NCBI RefSeq assembly: GCF_900101745.1
Contig: NZ_FNAD01000003.1
Coordinates: 372,001 to 436,000, forward strand
Reading direction: 5' to 3'
DNA: 64,000 nt
Source: Glycomyces harbinensis
Lineage (GTDB): Bacteria; Actinomycetota; Actinomycetes; Mycobacteriales; Micromonosporaceae
The translations under genes and the position numbers were made by a program. Position 1 is the first letter of the stretch. Each line of letters begins with the position of its first letter. Below the pieces are notes generated by a model. That model was not told the DNA's origin. It did not search any database and saw only the letters and a program-made list of their open reading frames with translations. This document shows, one piece after another, positions 44,032 through 52,828 of the stretch.

Positions 44032-44056
44032 GCCGGGCGGGCCCGACCCGCCCGGC
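44032..44056 (+). terminator. Intercistronic hairpin after the binding-protein gene
   Basis: GCCGGGCGGG-CCCGA-CCCGCCCGGC, a perfect 10-bp stem 8 bp after the stop and 38 bp before the permease. Such hairpins commonly protect the 5' message or terminate in part, giving excess binding protein over permease. Confidence 0.6.
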
Positions 44057-44094
44057 ACCCGCTCACCGAGACGAACCCACAGACGGAGGCAACG

Positions 44095-45057
44095 GTGTCC
44101 AACGGCACGGTCGACGGCGCTCCCCCCGAGGCGGCGAGCGCGTCCAAGGGCGCCCGCCGCCCCGGCGCCCGAAGGCGGCGGCCCGGCGAACTGCTCGGCT
44201 ACGTGTTCATCGCGCCCGCAGTGCTCTACCTCGCGGTGTTCCTGCTCGTCCCCCTCGTGCAGGGGATCGCGATGAGCTTCACCGACACGCGGCTCATCAA
44301 CCCCGCCGGCGGCGAACCGGTCGGCTTCGACAACTACGCCCAGGCGCTCGGCGCCGACCGGTTCTGGAACTCGCTGCTGGCGACGCTGCTCTACACCGCC
44401 GCGACCGTCGCCGGGACACTCGCCCTCGGCACGGCCGCCGCCGTCCTGGTCAACCGGGCCTTCCGCGGCAGGGCGCTCGTACGAGGGCTCCTGACCTTCC
44501 CCTACGCGATGCCGACCGTGGCCGTGGCACTGGTCTTCGCATGGATGTACAACCAGTCCAACGGGGTCTTCAACCGCGGACTCGGCGTCCTCGGCGTCGG
44601 CGAGACCGGCTGGCTCACCGACCCGAACTGGGGCATGGCCTCCGTCGTCGCCGCGACGGTCTGGAAGGTCTTCCCGTTCGTCATGCTCGTCGTCCTCGCC
44701 GCGCTCCAGTCGGTGAGCGCGGAACTGTACGAGGCCGCCCGCATCGACGGCGCCGACGCGCTCAGCACCTTCCGGTCGGTCGTGGTGCCGCACCTGGCCC
44801 CGACCCTGCGGATCGTCGCGCTGCTCATGACCATCTGGTCCATCAGACGCTTCGAGATCATCTTCCTGCTCACCGGCGGCGGCCCGGTCGAGAAGACGAA
44901 CACCCTGGTCATCAACGTCTACCGCACGGCCTTCAGCGACCAGGACCTCGGCCTCGCCGCCGCGATCGGGGCCCTCGGACTCATCGTCTCGCTGGCCGTG
45001 ACCTGTGTCTTCCTCCTGGTCGAACGCCGCGAGAGCCAACGAGAGGAGGCATCGTGA
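44095..45057 (+). CDS. Carbohydrate ABC transporter permease (MalF/UgpA type)
   Basis: A 320-residue permease with six spans after a 35-residue basic N-tail. The EAA loop is ELYEAARIDGADALSTFRSVVVPHLAPTL. The start GTG 44095 follows GGAGG. It overlaps the second permease by 4 bp. Confidence 0.94.
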   Translation: MSNGTVDGAPPEAASASKGARRPGARRRRPGELLGYVFIAPAVLYLAVFLLVPLVQGIAMSFTDTRLINPAGGEPVGFDNYAQALGADRFWNSLLATLLYTAATVAGTLALGTAAAVLVNRAFRGRALVRGLLTFPYAMPTVAVALVFAWMYNQSNGVFNRGLGVLGVGETGWLTDPNWGMASVVAATVWKVFPFVMLVVLAALQSVSAELYEAARIDGADALSTFRSVVVPHLAPTLRIVALLMTIWSIRRFEIIFLLTGGGPVEKTNTLVINVYRTAFSDQDLGLAAAIGALGLIVSLAVTCVFLLVERRESQREEAS

Positions 45058-45887
45058 AACTCAAGCGCACCGTCGCGCGCCTGCTCGTGTCCACCGCACT
45101 GCTCGCCTTCGTCCTGTTCGCCGGATTCCCGGTCTACTGGATGCTCAACACCGCGCTCACCAGCGACACCGAGCTGTACAAGTCCGGACAGGACTGGTGG
45201 CCGCACGCCGAACGGCTGCCCGGCGTCCCCGACGCGCTCGCCGACGTCCCGATCGGCGACTGGCTGCTCAACTCCGGTTTCATCGCCTTCGGCACCACGA
45301 TGCTGAGCCTGCTGCTGGCCGTCCTCGGCGCCTACGCGCTGAGCCGCTACCGCTTCCACGGCAAGGGCGCGGCCGCGTTCTTGCTGTTCTCGACCCAGAT
45401 GCTCCCCGAAGCGCTGCTGGTGGTGCCCCTGTTCGCCCTGTTCGGGATGCTCGGGCTCCTCAACGGCCTCGGCGGACTCGTGCTCGCCAACACCGCGTTC
45501 GCGATGCCGGTGGCGCTGTTCATCGTCAAAAGCGCGATCGACAAGATCCCCTACGAGATCGAGGAGTCGGCCCGCGTCGACGGCTGTCCGCGCTACGGCC
45601 AGCTCACCCAGATCGTGCTGCCGCTGGTGACCCCGAGCATCGCCGCCGCGGCCGTCGTGACGTTCTTCGACGGCTGGAACGAGTTCCTGTTCGCCAACAC
45701 GTTCCTGACCGACTCCGAGAAGTGGCCCGCCTCGGTCGGGCTCGCGACCTTCGTCGGCCAGTACACGACGCCGCTGAGCAGCGTCATGGCCGCGGCGTTC
45801 CTGTTCTCGCTGCCGGCGATCGTGTTCTTCGTCCTCATGCAACGACGCATCGTCAGCGGTCTGACCGCCGGCGCAGTGAAAGGGTGA
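45054..45887 (+). CDS. Carbohydrate ABC transporter permease (MalG/UgpE type)
   Basis: A 277-residue second permease with six spans and the EAA loop YEIEESARVDGCPRYGQLTQIVLPLVTP. GTG start overlapping the upstream stop (GTGA), GAGAGGAGG upstream. The ATPase gene follows after 4 bp. Confidence 0.94.
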   Translation: MKLKRTVARLLVSTALLAFVLFAGFPVYWMLNTALTSDTELYKSGQDWWPHAERLPGVPDALADVPIGDWLLNSGFIAFGTTMLSLLLAVLGAYALSRYRFHGKGAAAFLLFSTQMLPEALLVVPLFALFGMLGLLNGLGGLVLANTAFAMPVALFIVKSAIDKIPYEIEESARVDGCPRYGQLTQIVLPLVTPSIAAAAVVTFFDGWNEFLFANTFLTDSEKWPASVGLATFVGQYTTPLSSVMAAAFLFSLPAIVFFVLMQRRIVSGLTAGAVKG

Positions 45888-45891
45888 TCCG

Positions 45892-47079
45892 ATGCCGCGC
45901 ATGGTGTTCGACCACGTGACCAAGTCCTTCGGCTCCGATCCGGTCATCGACGGCTTCTCCGCCGAGATCGCCGACCGCGAGTTCCTGGTGCTGCTGGGGC
46001 CCTCGGGCTGCGGCAAGTCCACGATGCTGCGCATGATCGCGGGCCTCGCGGACGTCTCCGGCGGCACGATCAGCTTCGACGGCCGCGTCGTCAACGGCCT
46101 GGAGCCGCGCGAGCGCGACATCGCGTTCGTCTTCCAGTCCTACGCGCTCTACCCGCACATGACCGTCGCCCAGAACATCGCGTTCCCGCTCGTGATGGGG
46201 CATTTCCGGCCCTGGTACCACCTGCCGGTCCTCTCCTCGGTCATGAAGCGGGCCATCGCGAGGCGGCCCGAGGTCGCCGACAAGGTGGCCGAGGTCGCGC
46301 GCGTCCTGGAACTGACCGAGTACCTCGACCGCCGGCCCAAGTCCCTGTCCGGCGGCCAGCGCCAGCGCGTCGCCCTGGCCCGCAGCCTCGTGCGCGACCC
46401 GTCGGTGTACCTGCTCGACGAGCCTCTGTCCAATCTAGACGCGAAGTTGCGGACGCAGATGCGCTCGGAGATCACCGGCCTCCACCGCCGGGTCCGCAAG
46501 AGCTTCGTGTACGTCACGCACGACCAGGTCGAGGCCATGACCATGGCCACGCGCATCATCGTGCTCGACCGGGGCCGCATCCAGCAGATCGGCACCCCCG
46601 AGGAGATCTACACGCGGCCCGCCAACGCGTTCGTCGCCCGGTTCATCGGCTCACCGGGCATGAACCTCGTCCCGGCCACCGCCGCGGGCGGCCTCGTTCA
46701 CGACCGGCGCAGCGGCCAGGTGCTCGACACCGGCACCGGCCTCGACGACGGCGAGTACCGGTTCGGGCTGCGCCCCGAGGCGATCAGGATCGCCGCCGAC
46801 GGCGAGGACGGCCTCGCGGCCACCCTCACGACCGTCGAGCACCTCGGCGGGGAGATCGTCGCCGGATTCAGGCTCGGCCACCACGACGCCGACGACGGCG
46901 TCACGGTCGACCTGGGCGACACCGTGTTCGCGCGTCTCGCCCCCGACCCGTCGCTGCGAGCCGGCGCCCGGCGTCGCCTCGTGTTCGACCGCGACGCCGT
47001 CGGCTACTTCAGCGCCGCGACCGGACTACGGGTGCCCGCCACCCGGGGCACCACCCAACCGCAAGGGAGCAACCGATGA
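45892..47079 (+). CDS. Carbohydrate ABC transporter ATPase (MalK/UgpC type)
   Basis: A 395-residue ATPase dedicated to this importer. Walker A is GPSGCGKST (36-44), Q-loop FQSYALYPHMTV, signature LSGGQRQRVALARSL, Walker B VYLLDEPLSNLD, H-loop VYVTHDQ, and the C-terminal TOBE regulatory domain starts near residue 240. An insertion of about 20 residues between the Q-loop and the signature (GHFRPWYHLPVLSSVMKRAI) is not usual. Most actinomycetes share one MsmK for many CUT1 importers, so a dedicated copy is notable. Confidence 0.93.
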   Translation: MPRMVFDHVTKSFGSDPVIDGFSAEIADREFLVLLGPSGCGKSTMLRMIAGLADVSGGTISFDGRVVNGLEPRERDIAFVFQSYALYPHMTVAQNIAFPLVMGHFRPWYHLPVLSSVMKRAIARRPEVADKVAEVARVLELTEYLDRRPKSLSGGQRQRVALARSLVRDPSVYLLDEPLSNLDAKLRTQMRSEITGLHRRVRKSFVYVTHDQVEAMTMATRIIVLDRGRIQQIGTPEEIYTRPANAFVARFIGSPGMNLVPATAAGGLVHDRRSGQVLDTGTGLDDGEYRFGLRPEAIRIAADGEDGLAATLTTVEHLGGEIVAGFRLGHHDADDGVTVDLGDTVFARLAPDPSLRAGARRRLVFDRDAVGYFSAATGLRVPATRGTTQPQGSNR

Positions 47080-47954
47080 ACATCGCACTGGTAGGACTCG
47101 GCGCCATGGGCTCGGGCATGGCCGGACGGCTCGTCGACGCGGGCCTGCGCGTCGACGGATTCGACTCCGACGCCGAGGCCCGCGCCCGCGCCCGCGGCCG
47201 CGGGGCATCCGTCCACGAGACGCTCGAGCAGACCCTGGCGGCGTCCCCGGGCCCGCGGGTCGTCTGGCTCATGCTCCCGGCCGGCGTGGTCACCCGCTCG
47301 GTCACGGCGACCGTGCTCGACGCCGTCGGCCACGGCGACATCGTGGTCGACGGCGGCAACAGCCACTTCGCCGACGCCGCGGGCCACAGCGAGCGGGCTG
47401 TCGGACGCGGCGCCGCCTTCGCCGACGTCGGCGTCAGCGGCGGCCAGTGGGGCGCCGAGCACGGCTACGGCCTCATGGTCGGCGCCGACGAGGACACCTA
47501 CCGCGCGCTCACCCCGGTCCTGGACGCGCTGTCGGCCGACGGCGGCCACCGCCGCGTCGGAGGCCCCGGATCGGGACACCTGGTCAAGGCCCTCCACAAC
47601 GGCGTCCAGTACGGGATCCTCCAGGCGTACGCCGAGGGCTTCGCCCTGCTGCGCGCCCACCCGGAAGTGGACGCGGCGGCCGCGCTCGGCGCCTGGCAGG
47701 CCGGCAGTTCGGTCCGGTCGTGGCTGCTCGAGCAGATCATCGCCGCCGTCGAGGCCGATCCGGGCCTGGACGACGTCGAACCGGTCGTCCCCGACTCCGG
47801 TATGGGCCGGTGGACCTCGGAGGAGGCGATCCGGCTCGGCGTCCCCACCCCGGTGATCGCCGCGGCGCTCCACGCCCGGTTCCGCTCCCGGTCGGACGGG
47901 AGCGCCGAGCGGATGCTCCGCGCGGCCCGCACCCGGATCGGAGGCCAGCGGTGA
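47076..47954 (+). CDS. 6-Phosphogluconate dehydrogenase-like (GntZ type)
   Basis: A 292-residue short, NAD-type decarboxylating 6-phosphogluconate dehydrogenase homologue. The cofactor motif is VGLGAMGSGMAGRLV (5-19); substrate motifs are VDGGNSHFAD and DVGVSGGQWG, and HNGVQYGILQAYAEGF carries the catalytic Lys/His/Asn block. It would give a pentulose 5-phosphate and CO2 from a sugar-acid phosphate. Coupled to neighbours at both ends by 4-bp overlaps. The true substrate may differ from 6-phosphogluconate. Confidence 0.9.
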   Translation: MNIALVGLGAMGSGMAGRLVDAGLRVDGFDSDAEARARARGRGASVHETLEQTLAASPGPRVVWLMLPAGVVTRSVTATVLDAVGHGDIVVDGGNSHFADAAGHSERAVGRGAAFADVGVSGGQWGAEHGYGLMVGADEDTYRALTPVLDALSADGGHRRVGGPGSGHLVKALHNGVQYGILQAYAEGFALLRAHPEVDAAAALGAWQAGSSVRSWLLEQIIAAVEADPGLDDVEPVVPDSGMGRWTSEEAIRLGVPTPVIAAALHARFRSRSDGSAERMLRAARTRIGGQR

Positions 47955-48499
47955 CCGGTCACGACGGCGCCGGCATCGTCGCCTCGGCGAAGCGGGCCCT
48001 CAGCGAGATCGAAGCGGTCCTCGCCGCCGCCGACACGACCGGTCTGGCGCTCCTGGCCGCCGCGGTCGACGGCGCACCGCGCGTGTTCGTCGCGGGCGGC
48101 GGGCGCTCGCTGCTGATGATGCGCGCGGTGGCGATGCGGCTGATGCACATCGGACTCGACGTCCACGTCGTCGGCGACACCACCGCCCCGGCGGTCCGCA
48201 GCGGCGACCTCGTCGTCGTCGCCAGCGCCCGCGGCGGCCGCAGCGCCCTGGCCGTGGCCGAGGCGGCGCGTGCCTCCGGGGCCAAGGTGGCCGCCGTGAC
48301 CGCCTCCGACGAGGCGTTCGGCGACGCCGCCGACCTCCTCGTGCGTCTGCCCGCCCGCACGCAGGTGCCCTCGTCGCAGCACGCCGGGAGCCTGTTCGAG
48401 CAGTCCCTGCTCGTCGTCGGCGACGCGCTCACCCGCAGCGTCCAGGTCTCCCGCCAGGTGCCCTCCGCCGCCCTCGACGCCCGCCACGCGAACCTGTGA
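47951..48499 (+). CDS. 6-Phospho-3-hexuloisomerase-like SIS protein
   Basis: A 182-residue SIS-domain sugar-phosphate isomerase (PHI/HxlB-like). The core is RVFVAGGGRSLLMMRAVAMRLMHIGLDVHVVGDTTAPAVRSGDLVVVASARGG and QHAGSLFEQSLLVVGD near the end. In methylotrophs this enzyme works with hexulose-6-phosphate synthase; no synthase is present here, so it more likely handles a 3-ketohexose 6-phosphate made by the neighbouring dehydrogenase and kinase (inference). GTG start overlapping the upstream stop. Confidence 0.87.
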   Translation: MTGHDGAGIVASAKRALSEIEAVLAAADTTGLALLAAAVDGAPRVFVAGGGRSLLMMRAVAMRLMHIGLDVHVVGDTTAPAVRSGDLVVVASARGGRSALAVAEAARASGAKVAAVTASDEAFGDAADLLVRLPARTQVPSSQHAGSLFEQSLLVVGDALTRSVQVSRQVPSAALDARHANL

Positions 48500-48568
48500 G
48501 GCCCCGATGGAAGCGACCGGACGCCCGTGGCCGAACGGCGAGACGCCGCTGATCGGCCGCGAGCACAC

Positions 48569-48574
48569 TACACT
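48569..48574 (+). promoter_or_regulatory. Candidate internal -10 before the MocR gene
   Basis: TACACT 40-50 bp upstream of the preferred start of the regulator gene; the -35 is weak. It would allow the regulator, dehydrogenase and kinase to be made independently of the long transcript. Confidence 0.35.
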
Positions 48575-48617
48575 CGGGATCATCCGGCGCCCCCCGACCG
48601 TCGCGAAGGGGGCAGTG

Positions 48618-50036
48618 GTGGACGTCGTGTCGACCCTCGGCGACTGGTACGCCGACAGCGGACCGCTCTACCAGCGGCTGGCCGGGGCCGTGCGACGCGC
48701 CGTCGCCGACGGCCGGCTTCAACCCGGCACCCTGCTGCCCGCCGAGCGCCGGCTCGCCGAGCGTCTCTCGATCGGGCGCAGCACCGTGATCCGCGCCTAC
48801 GACCTGCTTCGCGACGAGGCCGTGCTCGAAAGCCGCCGCGGCTCGGGCACGTGGGTCGCCGGGGCCGAACCCGGGGACGGCGGCGTCCGGCACGACGGCC
48901 TGCAGCGGGTCGCCCCCAGCATCGGCGACGACGTGGTCGACCTCGCCACGGCCTCGCTCCCGGCACCGGCCGAACTCGCCGCCGCGCTCCGCGCCCTCGG
49001 CGACGGCCCGCTGGGCGACGCGCTGCTGCGACCGGGCTACTCGCACGCGGGCGTCGCGGAACTGCGCGAGGCGATCGCCGCCCAGTTCACCGCCGACGGA
49101 CTGCCCACCGTCCCACGCGAAATCCTCATCACGACCGGCGCGCAGCAGGCGATGGACCTCATCGTCCGCCACTTCACCTCCCGCGGCGACGCCGTCGTCA
49201 TGGAGGACCCCAGTTCGGCCGGAGCGCTCGACCTGCTCAGCGAGGCCGGATGCGTCGTCCACACCGCCCCCTCGGTGGCCTCGGGCGGCGCCGAACCGAT
49301 CACCGAGGTGCTGCGCCGCCGCGCCCCGCAGCTCGTCTACCTCCAGGTGCCGCTCGGACCCGAAGGGACCATGGCCCGCGGCGGCGACGTCGTGACGCTC
49401 GCCCGGCGCCTCCCCGAGGAGGCGATCGTCGTCGAGGACGCCAGCCTCCGCGACCTCGCCTTCGACCGCGACCCGCCCCCGTACCTGGCCGCCAGGGCCC
49501 CCGCCGACCGCGTCCTGACCGTCGGCTCCATGAGCAAGGTGTACTGGGGCGGGCTCAGGGTCGGCTGGATCAGGGGCGCGGAGAAGATCATCGAACGCCT
49601 GGCGCGCACCAAGGCGCGCGCCGACCTCGGCACGCCCGTGCTCAGCCAGCACGTGTCCGCCTGGATGCTCAGGCGCCGCGACGGCGTCCTGGCCGCCCGC
49701 CTCGACCAGATCCGCACCTCCCGCGACGCGCTCGCGGCGGCCCTGACCGAGCTGCTGCCCGACTTCGCCTGGACGCCGCCCGACGGCGGCCTGACCATCT
49801 GGGCGCTCATGCCGCACGGCACCTCCGAGCCGTTCGCCGAGCTCGCCCACGCCCACGGCGTCCTCGTCGCCACCGGCGAATCCCTCTCACCCTCGGGCCG
49901 CAACAGCGACCGGCTGCGCCTGTCCTACGCGCCGCCGCCCGAAGTGATCCGTGAAGGCGTCATCCGCCTGGCCCGAGCCTGGGCCGACTTCGACCGGCGC
50001 ACCCGCACCGCCGCCATGAAAGGACCCGCCCCATGA
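48618..50036 (+). CDS. MocR-type GntR/aminotransferase-like regulator
   Basis: A 472-residue PLP-dependent transcriptional regulator. The GntR winged helix is at about 10-80 (RLAGAVRRAVADGRLQPGTLLPAERRLAERLSIGRSTVIRAYDLLRDEAVLE), and the fold-type I aminotransferase-like domain at about 100-465. The PLP lysine region is GSMSKVYWGGLRVGWI. The GTG at 48618 or 48615 follows AAGGGGG; the frame opens at 48507 without support. It is embedded in the sugar operon and is the best candidate to bind the half-site array at 42655-42737. Confidence 0.9.
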   Translation: MDVVSTLGDWYADSGPLYQRLAGAVRRAVADGRLQPGTLLPAERRLAERLSIGRSTVIRAYDLLRDEAVLESRRGSGTWVAGAEPGDGGVRHDGLQRVAPSIGDDVVDLATASLPAPAELAAALRALGDGPLGDALLRPGYSHAGVAELREAIAAQFTADGLPTVPREILITTGAQQAMDLIVRHFTSRGDAVVMEDPSSAGALDLLSEAGCVVHTAPSVASGGAEPITEVLRRRAPQLVYLQVPLGPEGTMARGGDVVTLARRLPEEAIVVEDASLRDLAFDRDPPPYLAARAPADRVLTVGSMSKVYWGGLRVGWIRGAEKIIERLARTKARADLGTPVLSQHVSAWMLRRRDGVLAARLDQIRTSRDALAAALTELLPDFAWTPPDGGLTIWALMPHGTSEPFAELAHAHGVLVATGESLSPSGRNSDRLRLSYAPPPEVIREGVIRLARAWADFDRRTRTAAMKGPAP

Positions 50037-51064
50037 GAGCCGTCTCCTACCCCGCCCCCGGGCAGTTCACCGTCGCCGACCTCGCCGACCGGCCGCTGGC
50101 CGCCGCCGAGGTGCGGATCGCGAACCTCGTCGTCGGCCTGTGCGGCACCGACCTGCACCTGCACCAGGGCCACAACTACCCGGCCTACCCGCTGACGCCC
50201 GGCCACGAGATCGTCGCCCGCGTGGTCGAGACCGGTCCCGGCGTCGACACGGTCGCGGTCGGCGAAGTCGTGGCCGTCGACAACGTCGTGTACTGCCGCG
50301 ACTGCCGCCGGTGCAAGAAGGGCGAGTTCAACTTCTGCGAACGGCGCCGGTCGATGGGCACGAAACTGCCCGGCGGCTTCGCCGAGCACGCCGTCACGCT
50401 CGCGGAGAAGTGCTACCCCATCGGCGACCTGCCCCTGGAGGCCGCCGTCCTGACCGAGCCGACCGCATGCGCCCTGCACGGCCTGCAGCTCCTCGACGTC
50501 CCGGTCGGAGCCAGCGCCCTGATCACCGGGGCCGGTCCGACCGGCCTGATCCTCGCGCAGCTGCTCCGGCACTCCGGCGCCGCGAAGGTGGTCGTGGCCG
50601 CGCCGACGCGCGCGAAGCTCGACCTGGCGCTGCGGCGCGGTGCCGACGCGGTCGTGCAGGTGGACCGGCACGACTTCGCCGCGACGGCCCCGGTCGTGGC
50701 CGAGCACGCCCCCGGCGGCTTCGACGTCGTCGTCGACGCCACCGGCGTCCCGGCCGTCATCGAGGGACTCGTCCCGCTGACGGCCTCCGGCGGCACCCTC
50801 ATGGTCTACGGCATGGCCGGACCCGACGAGCGGATCAGCCTGTCCCCGTTCGAGATCTTCCGCCGGCAGCTGACCGTCGTCGGCTCCTTCGCGCAGACCT
50901 TCGACTTCGCTCGCGCGATCGACTTCCTCGCCACCGGGAAGGTCACGGCCGAAGGCATGATCACCCACCGGTTCGGGCTCGACGACTACCGCAGGGCGCT
51001 CGACACCCTCGCCGACCCCGCCTGCGTCAAGGCCGTCGTCGAACCGAACGGGCCGGTACTGTGA
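50033..51064 (+). CDS. Zinc-dependent polyol/alcohol dehydrogenase (MDR)
   Basis: A 343-residue medium-chain dehydrogenase of the sorbitol/threonine dehydrogenase group. Catalytic zinc residues are Cys37, His58 and Glu59 (LCGTD, PGHE); structural zinc Cys88, Cys91, Cys94 and Cys102 (CRDCRRCKKGEFNFC). The cofactor motif is ITGAGPTGLILAQL. It probably oxidises a sugar alcohol or sugar acid imported by the ABC system. ATGA overlap with the regulator gene upstream, GTGA overlap with the kinase downstream. Confidence 0.92.
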   Translation: MRAVSYPAPGQFTVADLADRPLAAAEVRIANLVVGLCGTDLHLHQGHNYPAYPLTPGHEIVARVVETGPGVDTVAVGEVVAVDNVVYCRDCRRCKKGEFNFCERRRSMGTKLPGGFAEHAVTLAEKCYPIGDLPLEAAVLTEPTACALHGLQLLDVPVGASALITGAGPTGLILAQLLRHSGAAKVVVAAPTRAKLDLALRRGADAVVQVDRHDFAATAPVVAEHAPGGFDVVVDATGVPAVIEGLVPLTASGGTLMVYGMAGPDERISLSPFEIFRRQLTVVGSFAQTFDFARAIDFLATGKVTAEGMITHRFGLDDYRRALDTLADPACVKAVVEPNGPVL

Positions 51065-52458
51065 CGCCGACCCGCACCGAGACCCTCGCGATCGACCTCG
51101 GTTCGACCGGGGTGCGGGCCGCGCGCTTCGGACCGGACGGGCGGCGCATCGGGCCGGTCGCGGCGCGGCGGCACCGCGGCGGCGGCTCGGCACCCGGCAG
51201 GGTCCGCCCGGAATCGCTCCTCGCGGCGGTCCTCGACACCATCGGCAAGGTCGACCTCGCCGGCGTGGGGGCGGTGGCCGTCAGCGCCCTGTGGCATTCG
51301 GCCCTCGCGCTCGACGCCGAGTCCGAACCCGTCGGCGAGGCCGTGACGTGGGAGGCGGCGATGCCCGAACGGGTGCGCGCGACCGTCGAAGCGGCCGCCG
51401 CGGACTGGTCGCTCGACGTCTCCGGGGCCTACCCGCACTCCAGCTACGCCGTCGCGGCGTTCCCGCTGCTCTACGACGAGCGCGTCGACCGCTTCGCCGA
51501 CCTCGGATCCTGGATCACCGAGCGGCTCACCGGGCGCCGCCTCGGATGGTCGCCGACGATGGCGGCCGCCTCCGGGCTGTGGCGCCAGGACGACCGGGCT
51601 TGGAACCGGCCCCTGTTCGCGGCACTCGGCCTCCCCGAGCACCTGATACCGCCATTGTGGACAGATCCGGTCGAAGGCGACGGGACCGTGCCCGGACTCG
51701 CGGGCGCGATCTGGCTCCCGACCGCCGGAGACGGCCTGTGCCACAACATAGGCCACGCCGCCGTCGGCCCCGGGACCATCGCGGTCACCGTCGGCACCTC
51801 CGGCAGCGTCCGCGCCCTCCTGCCCGGGGCCGCGCGGGCCGTACCCGGACTGTGGCGATACCGGTGCGCCGACGACCTCGACGCCGTCGGCGGCGCGGTG
51901 ACCTCTGCCGGCAACGCCCTCGAATGGGTGCGGCGCTTCACCGGAACCGGCGTCGACTGGGGCCGCTACTCGGGCGACCCGGTCCTTCCGCCGGTGCGGG
52001 CCGACCCCGCGGTCTACGGCCGCCGAGGCCCGGACTACCCCTGGGACGCCACCGCCTCGATCAGCGGACTCGGCCCCTCCTCGACGCTCGACGACGTGCG
52101 GGACGCGTTCGCGATCGACCTGTGGCGCGACTTCCGCGCGCACTTCACGAGCATGCGACCCCTGCTCGACCCCGAACCGGTCGTGCGCGCGGCCGGAGGC
52201 GTCATCAACGGTCACCACGCCGGTGCCCAGCTTCTGGCCGACGCGCTCGCGACGCCCGTCGAGCTCGTCGACGTGGACGAGGCCTCTTTGGCGGGCGCGG
52301 GTGTGGTCGGCGCGCAGTTCCTGCGCGACGGGCTCCACGACCTGCCCGCCGCCGCCGCCGCTGCCGAGCGCGGCGAACTCGGCGCATGCCGGACCGTGCG
52401 ACTGCTGGAGCCCCGAGCCGCATGGACCGAGCGGCTGGAGGCCCGCTGGCGGCCCTGA
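51061..52458 (+). CDS. FGGY-family carbohydrate kinase
   Basis: A 465-residue sugar kinase of the gluconokinase/xylulokinase family. N-terminal phosphate motif LAIDLGSTGVRAARFGPDG; the C-domain phosphate motif GTIAVTVGTSGSVRAL; adenosine region GGVINGHHAGAQLLADAL. It phosphorylates the ketose or sugar acid made in this pathway. The last gene of the operon; GTG start coupled to the dehydrogenase. Confidence 0.92.
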   Translation: MTPTRTETLAIDLGSTGVRAARFGPDGRRIGPVAARRHRGGGSAPGRVRPESLLAAVLDTIGKVDLAGVGAVAVSALWHSALALDAESEPVGEAVTWEAAMPERVRATVEAAAADWSLDVSGAYPHSSYAVAAFPLLYDERVDRFADLGSWITERLTGRRLGWSPTMAAASGLWRQDDRAWNRPLFAALGLPEHLIPPLWTDPVEGDGTVPGLAGAIWLPTAGDGLCHNIGHAAVGPGTIAVTVGTSGSVRALLPGAARAVPGLWRYRCADDLDAVGGAVTSAGNALEWVRRFTGTGVDWGRYSGDPVLPPVRADPAVYGRRGPDYPWDATASISGLGPSSTLDDVRDAFAIDLWRDFRAHFTSMRPLLDPEPVVRAAGGVINGHHAGAQLLADALATPVELVDVDEASLAGAGVVGAQFLRDGLHDLPAAAAAAERGELGACRTVRLLEPRAAWTERLEARWRP

Positions 52459-52753
52459 ACGGCCGCAACCGAACCCGGGCAATATCCTCTTCGGACACCT
52501 CCCTGTGCGCGCGGAGGCATGCCCGATGAGCAGGCGAAACAAGTTCGAATTCTGATACCTGAGGGGTCGGATTCGGACAGCGCTGACAAGATCCGGGGCA
52601 AGCCTGCGCCCCGACGGGCGAGGAACAGGACCGGCCGGGTGAGCCGAAGCGCTCTCCTCGCGGCGGGCCCGACCGCGTGCCGTGCCGCTCGGACACGGGC
52701 GAAGGGATTCCTCGCCGGACCGCCCCTGATTGTCAAGAATCGATAACGAACCC
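52459..52753. other. Intergenic region downstream of the sugar operon
   Basis: About 300 bp between the kinase stop and the MFS operator. I see no supported gene and no clear terminator. Base composition is somewhat less GC-rich around 52530-52560. Confidence 0.4.
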
Positions 52754-52769
52754 TACCGATCACTCGGTA
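52754..52769 (+). promoter_or_regulatory. Palindromic operator before the MFS gene
   Basis: TACCGA-TCAC-TCGGTA, a perfect 6-bp inverted repeat 60 bp before the transporter start. The regulator is not adjacent. Confidence 0.5.
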
Positions 52770-52828
52770 TGGACGCCATACTTCCCTCAGTGGACTTCAC
52801 CCCGCCCCTCAGCGAACAGGAGAGCGCC

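Noticed and set aside
47951-48499. Formaldehyde-fixing ribulose monophosphate pathway
   Set aside because: The isomerase half is present, but no hexulose-6-phosphate synthase gene accompanies it, so the pathway is not supported.
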